A stretch of 64,000 nucleotides of DNA from Halogeometricum rufum (GCF_900112175.1 NZ_FOYT01000001.1:248001-312000); one strand, 5' to 3'; positions 36,446 through 45,632 are shown, numbered from the stretch's first letter. A program made the numbers and translations. Notes: generated by a model not told the origin, from the letters alone.

Positions 36446-37972
36446 TCAGCGGTCCAGAAGCGCGAACACGGCGCCGAGCGTCGCGCCCCACACGAGGTGA
36501 CCGACGAGACCAACCGCGGAGAGGTTCGGAAGCGGTGCGGGGACGCCGAGCGTGCGGAACCAGAGCGGCATCACGACGCCCGCCGCGACGAACGACAGCA
36601 CCGCGCCGTACCCCGCGCCGACGAGGGTGACGACGCTCAGGCGGTCGCGGTAGCGCGCGAGGCGCGGCGTCCCGAGGAGGGCCGCGAAGCCGACGCCGAA
36701 GACGAGGCTGTGGAACTGGTGGGTCGTCCACCCGACCAGCGGCGTCGAGACGCCGTACAGCGACCCGATGACGGGAATCGCCCCCTGCAGGGACTCCAAG
36801 AGGAGTCCCATCGCGACGCCGGCCACGGTGGCCGCGACGCCCACGTCGCGAATCCGTCGCTTCGAGACGCCGGCGTCGACGGCGGGCGACCGACCGTCGG
36901 GGGTTCGGTGCCGCCGGAACGTGAGCGACACCGCCGTGCCCTCGCCGTCGACGCCGGCGCCGAGTCCGACCGTCGCCTCCGACTCCTCGGCGAGGAGGCG
37001 CACGACGGTGAGTCCGAACCCGGCGCTCGGGTCGTCGTACTCCGGGAGCGACCCGTCGAGCAGGATGCGACGCTGCGGGGCGGGCAGTCCGGGACCGTCG
37101 TCGGCGACGGTGACGCGGACCGTGCGCCACGTCGCTTCGACGCGCACGGTCACGCGCGGGGTTCCGGCCGGGTTGTGCTCGACGGCGTTGCGGAGCAGGT
37201 GGTCGAACAGGTCGGCGACCCGGTCGGTCGCGCAGACGTCGACGCCCGTCGCGTCGCCCTCGACGGTGAACTCGGCATCGGGGTGGCGTTCGACCGCGGC
37301 CGCGACGCGCCCGTCGAGGACGGACTGCACCGCGACGGGACTGGTCCGGTCGGGCCGCGAGAGCGCCGTCACCTCGCCGACGGCGTCGCCGATGCGGTCG
37401 GCGCTCCGTTCGATGACGCGCCCCGCGTCCGGCGACTGCCCGTCGTCGGACCCCTCGCCGACGAGGCCGGCGTAGCCGCGGACGACGTTGACGCCGTTCA
37501 GGACCTCGTGTCTGAGGATGCGGTTCAGGAGCGTCAGCCGCGCCGTTCGCTCCGTCAGGTCGCGTTCCTGCGCGTGCCGGCGCGACGCCTGCACGCCGGT
37601 GAGAGCGCCGCCGACGGCGCCGGTCAGGAGCAGGTCGAACCCGAGTGCCCGCGTGGCCGTACTCGTCTGCGTCCCGGCGAGTTCGGTCCCCAACAGCGAG
37701 GCACCGATTGCGACGCCCGTCGCCGCCGTCCCGAGCAGGCACCACCGCGCGACGGTCCACCCGTGCGTGCGCCCCCACCTGCTCACCGCGAGGACGACGC
37801 CGAACAGGCTGAGACTCAGGCCGACGACGAGAAACGGCAGTTTCCCGACGAGGAACGGCGCGGACGTCCCGCCGGCCGTCGACGCGGCCGTCGCCGACCG
37901 CGTGAGCAAGAACCCGATCCCGGCGACGACGAGGCCGCCGGACGCGACGGCCCCCCGACTTTCCCCGGACAT
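36446..37972 (-). CDS. Sensor histidine kinase with membrane domains on both sides
   Basis: 508 residues. About four N-terminal hydrophobic segments (8-125), then the kinase core: H-box [13 protein letters not shown] (His155), N-box [15 protein letters not shown]1 VADDGPGLP, and G2 [16 protein letters not shown]. After the ATPase domain there is another set of four to five hydrophobic segments (about 370-505: [17 protein letters not shown] to [14 protein letters not shown]). No HAMP, PAS or receiver domain. The signal is unknown, and no response regulator is adjacent. It is divergent from hjc. Confidence 0.88.
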   Translation of the reverse strand: MSGESRGAVASGGLVVAGIGFLLTRSATAASTAGGTSAPFLVGKLPFLVVGLSLSLFGVVLAVSRWGRTHGWTVARWCLLGTAATGVAIGASLLGTELAGTQTSTATRALGFDLLLTGAVGGALTGVQASRRHAQERDLTERTARLTLLNRILRHEVLNGVNVVRGYAGLVGEGSDDGQSPDAGRVIERSADRIGDAVGEVTALSRPDRTSPVAVQSVLDGRVAAAVERHPDAEFTVEGDATGVDVCATDRVADLFDHLLRNAVEHNPAGTPRVTVRVEATWRTVRVTVADDGPGLPAPQRRILLDGSLPEYDDPSAGFGLTVVRLLAEESEATVGLGAGVDGEGTAVSLTFRRHRTPDGRSPAVDAGVSKRRIRDVGVAATVAGVAMGLLLESLQGAIPVIGSLYGVSTPLVGWTTHQFHSLVFGVGFAALLGTPRLARYRDRLSVVTLVGAGYGAVLSFVAAGVVMPLWFRTLGVPAPLPNLSAVGLVGHLVWGATLGAVFALLDR

Positions 37973-38041
37973 ATCAATAATAGAGACCCACGCGTGGTGG
38001 GATATGAATCCCCACGGTGTGTGCTGCGGACCCGCACGACC

Positions 38042-38095
38042 GGCCGACGACCGTCGGTCGGCCAATTTAAGAGCGGCCACGGCCGACAGTCGGCC
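38042..38095 (+). promoter_or_regulatory. hjc promoter with palindromes on both sides of the TATA box
   Basis: GGCCGAC-A-GTCGGCC (38081-38095) is a perfect 7-bp inverted repeat that ends directly at the hjc ATG. A related element GACCGTCGGTCGGCC (38049-38063; 12 of 15 bases match) ends directly before the TATA-like AATTTAAG (38064-38071). The outer GGCCGAC (38042-38048) and GTCGGCC (38057-38063) also pair. The TATA box is thus bracketed by two copies of a likely operator. Confidence 0.55.
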
Positions 38096-38527
38096 ATGTC
38101 CTCGAACCGAAAGGGCGACCGCAGGGAACGCGAACTCGTCAACAGACTCGACGAAGCCGGGTTCGCGGTCATGCGCGCCCCGGCGTCCGGAAGCGCGACG
38201 GAACGCGAACTGCCGGACGTCCTCGCGGGCAACGGCGACGTGTTCTACGCCATCGAGGCGAAGGCGAGTTCCGGGCAACCCATCTACCTCCAGGGCGAGG
38301 AGGTGGAGGCCCTCATCTACTTCGCGCAGAACTTCGGCGCGAAGTCCCGCATCGCGGTCCGGTTCGACCGGGAGGACTGGTACTTCTTCCACCCCGGCGA
38401 CCTGTACGTGACCGACGGCGGCAACTACCGCGTGAAGAAGGAGACGGCGCTGGCGGAGGGGGAACCGTTCGACTCGTTCGTCGGCGGCCCGTCGCAGAGT
38501 CGACTGACCGACGTCGAGGAGGCGTAG
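38096..38527 (+). CDS. hjc: Holliday junction resolvase
   Basis: 143 residues from [20 protein letters not shown]. Archaeal Hjc features of the nuclease fold: basic N terminus with RERELVNRL, then [25 protein letters not shown] (Glu-Leu-Pro-Asp and E-A-K, equal to the D-ExK catalytic core) and [19 protein letters not shown]. It cuts four-way junctions during recombination and repair. TATA AATTTAAG at 38064 is about 27 bases from the ATG, so the transcript is leaderless. Confidence 0.95.
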   Translation: MSSNRKGDRRERELVNRLDEAGFAVMRAPASGSATERELPDVLAGNGDVFYAIEAKASSGQPIYLQGEEVEALIYFAQNFGAKSRIAVRFDREDWYFFHPGDLYVTDGGNYRVKKETALAEGEPFDSFVGGPSQSRLTDVEEA

Positions 38528-38611
38528 CGCCCCCTGCCGGCCGTTCGCGGCCGCTCCGCCGTTCCTGTCGACCCGTAGTTATTTCCGCCGCTCACGCGTC
38601 GGTTCTGCCGT

Positions 38612-38812
38612 ATGGTACACTGCCCTGACTGCGGGTCCTCCCTCGACGCGATAGACGACGTGACGTTCGAGGACGTCGATTCGAGTATCGGGTTCGTCAG
38701 AGCCGCCAAGCGCTTCTACAACGTCAGTTGCGCCGAGTGCGGCGTGACGCTCGGAAGCGGCGTCGCCGGCGCCAGAGGCAACGGCGGCGCGGCGGACGCC
38801 GGGGGTGCCTGA
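38612..38812 (+). CDS. Small zinc-ribbon protein, first of a tandem pair
   Basis: 66 residues: MVHCPDCGSSLDAIDD, then SIGFVRAAKRFYNVSCAECGVTLGSGVAGARG. Two CxxC pairs (CPDC and CAEC), separated by about 36 residues, would hold one zinc. A short Gly/Ala tail of 14 residues is absent in its twin. Its TGA is followed one base later by the ATG of the twin gene, so the two are co-transcribed. Function unknown. Confidence 0.75.
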   Translation: MVHCPDCGSSLDAIDDVTFEDVDSSIGFVRAAKRFYNVSCAECGVTLGSGVAGARGNGGAADAGGA

Positions 38813-38813
38813 G

Positions 38814-38981
38814 ATGGTCCACTGCCCGGAGTGCGACGCGACGCTGGCAGAACAGTCCGACGTGGAGTTCGTCGACCTGGGCGCCGAGACGGGCTTCTTC
38901 AAGGCGTCCAAGCGATTCTACATCGTCGGCTGCGGCGAGTGCGGTGCCGCCATCGGAAGCGGCGTCGCCGGCGCGCGGTAA
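38814..38981 (+). CDS. Small zinc-ribbon protein, second of a tandem pair
   Basis: 55 residues: MVHCPECDATLAEQSD, then ETGFFKASKRFYIVGCGECGAAIGSGVAGAR. The framework MVHCP-C, GF-A-KRFY-V-C-ECG and GSGVAGAR is shared with the upstream gene, proving a local duplication; other positions have diverged well, so it is old. Two CxxC pairs suggest zinc binding. The ATG begins one base after the upstream stop. Confidence 0.75.
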   Translation: MVHCPECDATLAEQSDVEFVDLGAETGFFKASKRFYIVGCGECGAAIGSGVAGAR

Positions 38982-39069
38982 CAGAGAACCGGCCGACCGC
39001 GTCGCCTCCGAACCCCTTCGTTTCCACTGTACGATGACGCGCGTCTGACGCGCCGATGCACCTCGCCGC

Positions 39070-39807
39070 TCAGACGAGCGACGCCTGCATCGTCTCCGAG
39101 CGCTCCGACTCCGTCGCGCCGCGGACCGTCTCGCCGTCGGCGAACGCCGACTCGACCGGTCGGAGGCGCGAGGCCGGGAAGCGGTAGCGCTTCCGCCCCG
39201 AGAGGTCGGCGACGCCGCCCGAGAGCGGCACGGAGTCGACGTAGACGGCCTCGAACACCGGTTCGTGGCGGCCGTAGTTCGCGTTCGTCTCGTAGTCGGC
39301 GACGACGGTGCCGTCCGCCGTCACCGAGTCGTCGGCGCGTTCGCCCGTCGCGCGGACGACGACGAGGAGGCTCTGCGTCTCCCTGTCGCGCACCAGGTCG
39401 CCGGGGGCGCGGTCGTGTCGCGCACAGAGAGCGGGCGCGCGGTCGAACCGCGGGACGAACGTCCGGCGGCCGCAGACGGCGCAGACCCCGGCGCGTTCGC
39501 CGGGCGCGGGGACGAGGCGTTCGGTTATCTCGATGGCGACGCGGCGCAGGTGCTTACACTGCGCGCCCCGGATGGCGTTGTCCGGGCAGGTGCAGGTTCC
39601 CGTCTCCACGTCGGCGACGTACGTTCCGCCCTCCGTCTCGACGACGTACCGGCCGTCCCGCAGGGGCCGGACGGCCATCGGTTCCTCGCGGGCGCGGCGG
39701 GCGCGGCCCGTGTACCCCTCTGCGGGGAGGACCGTCTTCCGCCGTACCGGCCTGACGGTCGGGCTGGAACGTGCTTTCGACGCGGGTGTGTTTCGAGTGT
39801 GCGTCAT
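39070..39807 (-). CDS. SWIM zinc-finger protein
   Basis: 245 residues. SWIM motif CxCx(n)CxH: TGTCTCPDNAIRGAQCKHLRR at about 77-97. Then a second cysteine cluster VCAVCGRRTFVPRFDRAPALCARH (about 119-142) that could form another zinc site. The C-terminal third is beta-rich. SWIM proteins bind DNA or protein partners; in haloarchaea this family is widespread but uncharacterised. The N-terminal 40 residues are Arg/Thr-rich; a start at the later ATG (REEP-MAVRPLRDGRY) is also possible. Confidence 0.8.
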   Translation of the reverse strand: MTHTRNTPASKARSSPTVRPVRRKTVLPAEGYTGRARRAREEPMAVRPLRDGRYVVETEGGTYVADVETGTCTCPDNAIRGAQCKHLRRVAIEITERLVPAPGERAGVCAVCGRRTFVPRFDRAPALCARHDRAPGDLVRDRETQSLLVVVRATGERADDSVTADGTVVADYETNANYGRHEPVFEAVYVDSVPLSGGVADLSGRKRYRFPASRLRPVESAFADGETVRGATESERSETMQASLV

Positions 39808-39941
39808 GGGTAATTCGGCCGAGAGAGGTGGCTCTCTCGCTATCTTTCCGTACGCTCCCGACGAACCTAAACCCTCGTTTCGTCTGCAATTCGCGAACGT
39901 TCTTCGAAGCGCTTTTAGAACGGCCGCGGGAAGGCGGGAGC

Positions 39942-40139
39942 ATGGCTATCGATGCGGAGATGCGTCAGAAGATACTCGTCTCCGTCGTCTCAGTCGGCTT
40001 CTTCATCGCACTCATCGTGGGGGTCGGCGTGGCGTACAACGAATCCGGACTCGCGGGGAACGGCGGGCTGATACTCGTCGGAACCATCGCACTGTTCGTG
40101 CTGGTGATGGGCGTCGTCGGCGTCTTGCTCGACCGGTAG
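39942..40139 (+). CDS. Small two-segment membrane protein
   Basis: 65 residues from ATG 39942: MAIDAEMRQKILVSVVSVGF. Two hydrophobic segments (about 11-30 and 42-62), joined by a short loop with YNESGLAGNGG. CTTTTAGAAC about 28 bases upstream fits a TATA box. No known function. Confidence 0.65.
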   Translation: MAIDAEMRQKILVSVVSVGFFIALIVGVGVAYNESGLAGNGGLILVGTIALFVLVMGVVGVLLDR

Positions 40140-40215
40140 GCTCCCCGCAGACTCGCTCCACTCGAAACGACGGTCTCTCACTCTCTTCGGTCCCGTTCGT
40201 CGTCGCGGACCCGCG

Positions 40216-41367
40216 CTACGTCCGGTCGTCCGCCGAGGTGCCCTCGGCGGCGGTCTCTCGCCAGTCGCGCACGTCGCCGGCGTCACGAACGGCACTCGTG
40301 TAGTACGACAGCGGGTGGGAGATGGTCTCGCAGCGTTCGTCCCTGTTCACGCAGTCGCCGTACGACTGCATGCTCGCGCAGGAGGGCGGCGCGAACTGCG
40401 CCCCGTCGGCGTCGGCGAGGTACTCGACGCGCGTGGCGATTCGCTCTGCCGTCTCGTCTTCGGCGTCCAGAAGCGTCGCCACCTCCGTCGCGTCCATGCC
40501 GAGGGCGACGAGGAAGGCGACCACGGAGAACTCGCTGTGCGACGGGAGCGACTCGCCGCCGCGCGCCCGTTGGACGAGCGCTTTCATGCAGGGCGGGAAC
40601 AGGCCGGGGACGACGGCCTCGACCTCCATCCGGCCGGTCACGTCGTGGTCGTTCAACAGGTCCCGCAGCGACGCCACCTCGTCGTCGAGGGCGTCGGCAA
40701 TCTCCTCGCCGGCGGCGCTCCCCCGAACCTCGAACGGGAGGCCGTCGGCGACGCGGCGGTGGACCGCCTCCTCCAGCAGGCGGTGGAGTTCGTCGGCCGT
40801 CACCCGCACCTCTCCGGTCGCGAGTTCGCGGTTGACGAGGCGCCAGCGCTCGCCCCAGTCGGCCGTCGAGAGCGTCAGGTACGCGCCGACGGCGACCCAG
40901 TAGTGCGTCGGGTCGCGCGACCCGCGGCGGCGGCCGTCGTCGGGCCGTTCGGGTCGAACCGCGCCCGAGAGGTCGAACTCGCGAAGCACGTCGTCCAGCG
41001 AGACGCTCCGCGCGGCCGTGCTCTGCAGACCGTCGTCGTCGCTCCGGAAGTCGGCGCGGAAGCGGTCGTGCGCCGTCGCGGCCTCCGCGGCGGCGTACTT
41101 GTCCACCGCGGCGGGCGTGTCCACGAGGGAGACGAGGATGCGGGCGATGGGGTACGACAGCAGTTCTTCGCGGTCGCTCCACCGCCGGGGCTCCTCGGCG
41201 GCGACGGTGCCCTCCATCAGGGCGCGTTCGACCCGCTCTAAGCCGCGTTCGACGGCGGGGGCGTCCTCGACGACCAGCGCCGCCGGGGAGATGTCCGCCT
41301 CGCCGACGGCGGCGCGTGCGCCGTCGAAGAACGGGTAGCGGGCGAAGTGCGGGTCCATCGGTCGCAT
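40216..41367 (-). CDS. priL: DNA primase large subunit
   Basis: 383 residues from MRPMDPHFARYPFFDGARAA. PriL N-terminal sequences: RYPFFDGARAAVGEAD and LLSYPIARILVSLVD. The C-terminal iron-sulfur domain has four cysteines: FPPCMKALV, PPSCASMQSYGDC and DERCETISHPLSYY. PriL holds the primer and partners with PriS for replication initiation. A second ATG at 41358 is possible. PriS is not in the window. The divergent neighbour at 41536 has no known role but keeps close to priL. Confidence 0.93.
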   Translation of the reverse strand: MRPMDPHFARYPFFDGARAAVGEADISPAALVVEDAPAVERGLERVERALMEGTVAAEEPRRWSDREELLSYPIARILVSLVDTPAAVDKYAAAEAATAHDRFRADFRSDDDGLQSTAARSVSLDDVLREFDLSGAVRPERPDDGRRRGSRDPTHYWVAVGAYLTLSTADWGERWRLVNRELATGEVRVTADELHRLLEEAVHRRVADGLPFEVRGSAAGEEIADALDDEVASLRDLLNDHDVTGRMEVEAVVPGLFPPCMKALVQRARGGESLPSHSEFSVVAFLVALGMDATEVATLLDAEDETAERIATRVEYLADADGAQFAPPSCASMQSYGDCVNRDERCETISHPLSYYTSAVRDAGDVRDWRETAAEGTSADDRT

Positions 41368-41535
41368 CGTCGTAACCGGTGATACCGAATAAACACGGCG
41401 ATTGTCGCAGGTGGGCCGTTCGTCCGCCGTGGTCGCGCGGTTCGCCGTCGGCGTGCAGTCCGCCGGTTCGGCCCTCCGCGGCCCCCGCGGCCGGACACCG
41501 TACCACCTAAGACGACCCATCTCGTGCACCACCAC

Positions 41536-42123
41536 GTGCCGCAGTTCGACTACCCGTGTCCCGACTGCCGGGCCACCAACAGCCTCCACGACGTGGACTG
41601 CCGCTTCGAGGGGACGCCGTGGCCGGCGGTCGAGAAGGCCTACCTCGACGTCGTCGGCCGACTCACGACCGGTCCGGTCGCGGCGGACGACCTGCAGGAG
41701 GCGAGCCACGGCGACTGGGACAACCTCCACCGCGCCGCGCTCGAACGACTGAAGCGCGACGGCCGCGTGTCGGAGGCGAACGGGACGCTCAGACTCCTCA
41801 CCGCCGAGGAGTTCCGCGAGGAGGTGTCCGAACCGACCAGAGAGCCGATGAAGACGCTCTACCGCCACGGGAGCGTGCCGGGCTGTCACGACAACGCCGT
41901 CTTCGCCATGGTCGCGTGGTACGAGATGGTCGGGCTCTCGTGGTCGGAGACGCGCGAGAAGGTCGTCTCGTGGCTGGAGGAGTCCGGCGCGTGGGACCGC
42001 GGCGGGTTCGAGGAGGCGACGCCCGCGCAACTGGTCGACAGCAAGCGCCACGTGTACGAGGCGGGCTACGGCTGGAAGGAGAAGGCCGAGTCCGCAAAGC
42101 GCGTCATCGACCGCCACCGCTGA
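41536..42123 (+). CDS. Conserved protein with N-terminal CPDC motif, divergent from priL
   Basis: 195 residues from GTG 41536 (reads PQFDYPCPDCRATNSLHDVDC). The N terminus has CPDC then a third Cys after 10 residues, followed by a winged-helix-like stretch (LEEASHG-like, LHRAALERLKRDGRVSEANGTLRLLT), and a C-terminal helical region with CHDNAVFAMVAWYEMVGLSWSETREKV. That C-terminal part resembles the helical PriCT-like module of primases, but I cannot prove it. An earlier GTG at 41524 adds His residues. Function unknown; it may be nucleic-acid-related given the zinc-like motif and priL next to it. Confidence 0.6.
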   Translation: MPQFDYPCPDCRATNSLHDVDCRFEGTPWPAVEKAYLDVVGRLTTGPVAADDLQEASHGDWDNLHRAALERLKRDGRVSEANGTLRLLTAEEFREEVSEPTREPMKTLYRHGSVPGCHDNAVFAMVAWYEMVGLSWSETREKVVSWLEESGAWDRGGFEEATPAQLVDSKRHVYEAGYGWKEKAESAKRVIDRHR

Positions 42124-42176
42124 GACGACGCTCTCCGCACCCTCATCCTTACCTCCCGTTCTACCCTCTCGACGAT

Positions 42177-43514
42177 GTGAGCGTACCAGAGTCCGCTGGC
42201 GGTCCCGACCCCGTCCCGACGGCGCCCGAGGAGACGGTGGGCGCACCGCGACGCGCCCTCGCCATCGTCGTCGGCATCGTCTTCGTGGACCTCCTCGGTT
42301 TCGGCGTCGTCGTTCCCATCCTGCCGTTCTACGTCCGGAGCTTCGCGGTGACGGACCTGCTCATCGGCCTCCTCGCGGCGTCGTACTCGCTGATGCAGTT
42401 CCTGTCGGCGCCGGTGCTCGGCCGCCTCTCGGACGCGGGCGGCCGCCGCCCGGTCCTCATGCTCTCGCTGTTCGGGAGCGCCCTCGCGTGGACCGTCTTC
42501 GGCCTCGCCACCGAGGTGGGGGCGCTGTTCGGAACGGCCGCGGCGCTGACCACGCTGTTCGCCTCGCGGATGCTCGCGGGGGCGATGGGAGGCAACATCG
42601 CCACCGCGCAGGCCTACATCGCCGACGTGACGCCGGTCGAGGGGCGCGCCGCCGCACTCGGACTCGTCGGTGCGGCGTTCGGCCTCGGCTTCGTCTTCGG
42701 TCCGGCCATCGGCGGCATCGCCGCGAGTCCGACGGCCGTCTCGTCCGCCGACGCCGTCTTCCCGGCGTTCGTGCCGGCGACGCGGTTCTCCCTCCCGAGT
42801 TTCGTCGCCGCCGGCCTCAGCCTCGTCGCCTTCGTCGCCACGTGGGCGTTCCTCCCCGAACCCGACAGACAGCGCGGGACGGCGGACCGGGTCACTCTCG
42901 TGGGGCAGTTCGTCTCGGCCCTGCGCGACCCGGCGCTCCGCGGCCTCGTCGTCGCGTTCTTCCTCGTCTCCGTGGCGTTCTCGGGCGTACAGGTCATGTT
43001 CATCCCGTACGCCGCCGACCTGTTCGGGTACGACGAGACGCAGACGGCGCTGCTCATCACCTACATCGGCGTCCTCGGCGTCGTGAACCAGGGCGTCCTC
43101 GTCGGCCGCCTCGCCCGTCGCTACCCGGAGCGCCGAATCGCCGTCGTGGGCGCGGCGATACTCGTGGTCGCCCTCGCGACGTTGCCGTTCTCCCCTCAAA
43201 TCGGCGGGCTCGTACCGCTCGCCGCCGGACCGACGTGGCTCACCGGCCCCGTCGCGGTCCTCCTCGTCGTCCTCGCCTGCCTCTCGCTCGGCAACAGCCT
43301 GCTGAACGTCTCGCTCTCGGCGCTGGTCTCCCGCGCCGTCCCCGCCGACAGGCAGGGCACCGCCTTCGGCGTCACGCAGGGTGCGGGCAGTCTCGGCCGG
43401 ACCGTCGGCCCGCCGTCGATGGCGGCGCTGTACGTCTTCGCCTACTGGTCGCCGTTCGTGGCCGGTGCGCTGTTGGCGCTGCCGGTGGTCGCCGTCCTCG
43501 CCCGCCGGCGGTGA
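42177..43514 (+). CDS. MFS transporter, DHA1/TetA-like drug exporter
   Basis: 445 residues from GTG 42177, with 12 hydrophobic segments. DHA1 signatures: VVVPILPFYVRSF, the loop 2-3 motif APVLGRLSDAGGRRPVLML (GxLSDxxGRRP), and AYIADVTPVEGRAAALGLVGAAFGLGFVFGPAIGG. A proton-driven exporter is expected; substrate unknown. The GTG lies 53 bases after the stop of the previous gene. It converges with the next gene; a hairpin lies between. Confidence 0.9.
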   Translation: MSVPESAGGPDPVPTAPEETVGAPRRALAIVVGIVFVDLLGFGVVVPILPFYVRSFAVTDLLIGLLAASYSLMQFLSAPVLGRLSDAGGRRPVLMLSLFGSALAWTVFGLATEVGALFGTAAALTTLFASRMLAGAMGGNIATAQAYIADVTPVEGRAAALGLVGAAFGLGFVFGPAIGGIAASPTAVSSADAVFPAFVPATRFSLPSFVAAGLSLVAFVATWAFLPEPDRQRGTADRVTLVGQFVSALRDPALRGLVVAFFLVSVAFSGVQVMFIPYAADLFGYDETQTALLITYIGVLGVVNQGVLVGRLARRYPERRIAVVGAAILVVALATLPFSPQIGGLVPLAAGPTWLTGPVAVLLVVLACLSLGNSLLNVSLSALVSRAVPADRQGTAFGVTQGAGSLGRTVGPPSMAALYVFAYWSPFVAGALLALPVVAVLARRR

Positions 43515-43515
43515 G

Positions 43516-43553
43516 GTCGGCCGCCGGCGACGGACACGGCCGTCGCGGCCGAC
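43516..43553. terminator. Inverted repeat between convergent genes
   Basis: GTCGGCCGC (43516-43524) and GCGGCCGAC (43545-43553) are perfect 9-bp arms spaced by 20 bases, right after the TGA of the MFS gene. Shared termination for the convergent genes is plausible. An 11-bp tandem duplication TCGTCGCTCAG (43587-43597 and 43598-43608) follows and overlaps the stop codon of the next gene. Confidence 0.45.
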
Positions 43554-43604
43554 GCTCAGCAGTCGTCGCTCCGGCGGCGGCCGATTTCGTCGCTCAGTCG
43601 TCGC

Positions 43605-44195
43605 TCAGTCGTCGGCCAGCGGTCGCGGGACGATGCGACCCGTGGCCGCGGCGACGGCCCACCAGAGAGCGACGAACTGTGCGACGACGACGGCGGCGAG
43701 GAGGACCGTCGCCTCGGCCGGGTGGACGCCCGTCGCGGCGGCGCCGACGGCACCCAGACCGACGACGGCGAACCCGACGGGGAGCCTCGCCGTCCGGTCG
43801 TCGTCGTCCCGGAGGGCGACGCCCGCGACGGCGAACAGGACGACGCCGAACGTGGCCAGCGCCTGCTTCAGCCAACGCACCGCCGTCGAGGGCGGCTCTC
43901 TGACCGTGGCGACGACGTACCGGCCGTCCCCCGTGGCCACGACCGCTCGCCCGACTTCGAACGCCGGGTCGGTCGTCCGTTCGACGACCGTGCCGTCGGC
44001 CGACTGCGCCGCGTCGAACGTCTGTCGCGCCCGCGCCGGCAGGTCGGCGTACGGGGTGGCGGTCGCCCCGCCGCCGTCCACCGGCTGAACGGTGTGGCGG
44101 TAGGCGGGACTCGACGCGTGCGGGAGGACGTAGAGGGGGGAGGTGACGAGGAGGACCGCGGCGACGAGCGAACACGCGAGCGGGAACCGGTCCAT
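43605..44195 (-). CDS. Membrane protein with exterior domain, unknown function
   Basis: 196 residues. One N-terminal hydrophobic segment (7-24), a soluble stretch of about 80 residues, then three hydrophobic segments (about 108-128, 140-156, 163-187). The soluble part (VVERTTDPAFEVGRAVVATGDGRYVVATV) is probably extracellular. An AATATTCATG element about 28 bases before the ATG is a good TATA box. No motif indicates a role. Confidence 0.65.
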   Translation of the reverse strand: MDRFPLACSLVAAVLLVTSPLYVLPHASSPAYRHTVQPVDGGGATATPYADLPARARQTFDAAQSADGTVVERTTDPAFEVGRAVVATGDGRYVVATVREPPSTAVRWLKQALATFGVVLFAVAGVALRDDDDRTARLPVGFAVVGLGAVGAAATGVHPAEATVLLAAVVVAQFVALWWAVAAATGRIVPRPLADD

Positions 44196-44323
44196 ACCGT
44201 TCCGTGTGTACGTGCTCCCATGAATATTCGGGTGGCTGACATCACGCTCGGCCGCGAGCGGTCGCTACCGGGTCGGTAGAGAGAGAGACGGGGACTGGAC
44301 GCGGATTGACGACGGCGTCCGGC

Positions 44324-45067
44324 TTACTCGCTCTGGATGCGCGGCGCGAGCATGTAGGTGACGTTCCCCTGCCCCTCGGCGAGGCGGTAGTGAAGCTTGA
44401 CGGGGAACTCCTCGCCGAGTTCGACGGTGACCTCGGCGTCCTTCGGGATGGCCTTGTTCATGTCCTTCAGGTAGTCCAGCGAGAACAGCGAGTCGGCCGT
44501 CCCCGAGGTGAGGTCGATGAGGTCCGCGGCGTCGAGTTGGAAGTCCACGTCGTCGGTGTCGCCCTGCGCCTGGATGTGGAACGCCTCCTCGGCGTCGTCC
44601 ACGCGGAGGCGGACGTGGTCGGAGACCATGTCCGCGGCCTTGATACCGCGGTCCAGTTGCGCGCCCTCGAGGACGATTTCGGCGGGGAGGTCGAGGTCCG
44701 GGATGTCGGGTTCCTGCCGGATGGAGTCGGGGTCGATGAGCGCGAGCGTCGAGGAGAGGCCGTCGATGCGGATGTTGAGTTTCCGCGTCTCCTCGTCGAG
44801 TTCGAGTTCGACGAGTTGGTCGGAGTTCGCCATGCCGACGAAGTCCTCGAGTTTCGAGAGATTGACGCCGATGACGCCGCCGTCGGCCTCGTAGGACTCG
44901 AACGCCGCCGCGTCGAGGGTCAGGTCGACCATCCCGACGTTGGCGGGGTCGACCGCTCGAATCGAGAGGTCGTCCTCGTTCAGTCGAATCTTGCACTCGT
45001 CGACGAGTACGCTCACCGAATCCAGCGCGTCCCGGAGCGTGGAGGCGCTCACGATGGCCTTGAACAT
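44324..45067 (-). CDS. pcn: PCNA sliding clamp
   Basis: 247 residues with two PCNA domains. [24 protein letters not shown] at the start, [12 protein letters not shown], the interdomain loop with [13 protein letters not shown], and the tail [12 protein letters not shown]. It forms a trimeric ring that tethers DNA polymerases, FEN1, ligase and others; RfcC from this window helps load it. The acidic content is high even for PCNA, as expected of a halophile. Confidence 0.98.
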   Translation of the reverse strand: MFKAIVSASTLRDALDSVSVLVDECKIRLNEDDLSIRAVDPANVGMVDLTLDAAAFESYEADGGVIGVNLSKLEDFVGMANSDQLVELELDEETRKLNIRIDGLSSTLALIDPDSIRQEPDIPDLDLPAEIVLEGAQLDRGIKAADMVSDHVRLRVDDAEEAFHIQAQGDTDDVDFQLDAADLIDLTSGTADSLFSLDYLKDMNKAIPKDAEVTVELGEEFPVKLHYRLAEGQGNVTYMLAPRIQSE

Positions 45068-45233
45068 GTGACCGGAGGTACGACAGCGGGCTTAAAAATA
45101 CCCGTGATTTTCGCGCTCGCTAAGTGTGTTCCCGCACGTCGCGTGAGCGTGCGTGTGCCGGTCTGACTGCGCCGACCACCGGCCTCGCCCGACGCCGAAA
45201 GTATTATCTGAACAGTTGCTCATCTAATCAGAC

Positions 45234-45632
45234 ATGGAGACAGACACGACCAGACTTCGGCGTCTCGTCGCCGACGAGGCGGGCGAGTGCTGTGAGGACG
45301 AGGTGGCGGACCGACTCGCGCGTCTGGAGGCCCTCAGCGAGGGGATTCCGGACACCGTCGACCGCGACGTGGAGATACTGAAGACGCTCGGGAGCGAGAC
45401 GCGCTACCGAATCGTCCGGCTCCTCGCCGCCGCGGAGGAGGAACTCTGCGTCTGTGAGATCACGCCGGTGTTCGAGGTGAGCGACAGCGCCGTCAGTCAC
45501 GCGCTCTCGGACCTCACGGACGCGGGTCTGCTCTCGCGTCGGAAGGAGGGGACGTGGCGTTACTACGGCACCACCGACCGGGCCGACCGACTGCTCGCCG
45601 CACTGGACGCCACGCGAGGTGCGGACGAATGA
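45234..45632 (+). CDS. arsR: ArsR-family transcriptional regulator
   Basis: 132 residues. ArsR wHTH from about 44-112: LKTLGSETRYRIVRLLAAAEEELCVCEITPVFEVSDSAVSHALSDL. The ELCVCE sequence is the metalloid-sensing cysteine pair of ArsR/SmtB proteins, and an additional CC pair (GECCEDE) is found at about 19-20. It should bind arsenite or antimonite and release its promoter. The stop overlaps the ATG of arsC (ATGA). Confidence 0.92.
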   Translation: METDTTRLRRLVADEAGECCEDEVADRLARLEALSEGIPDTVDRDVEILKTLGSETRYRIVRLLAAAEEELCVCEITPVFEVSDSAVSHALSDLTDAGLLSRRKEGTWRYYGTTDRADRLLAALDATRGADE

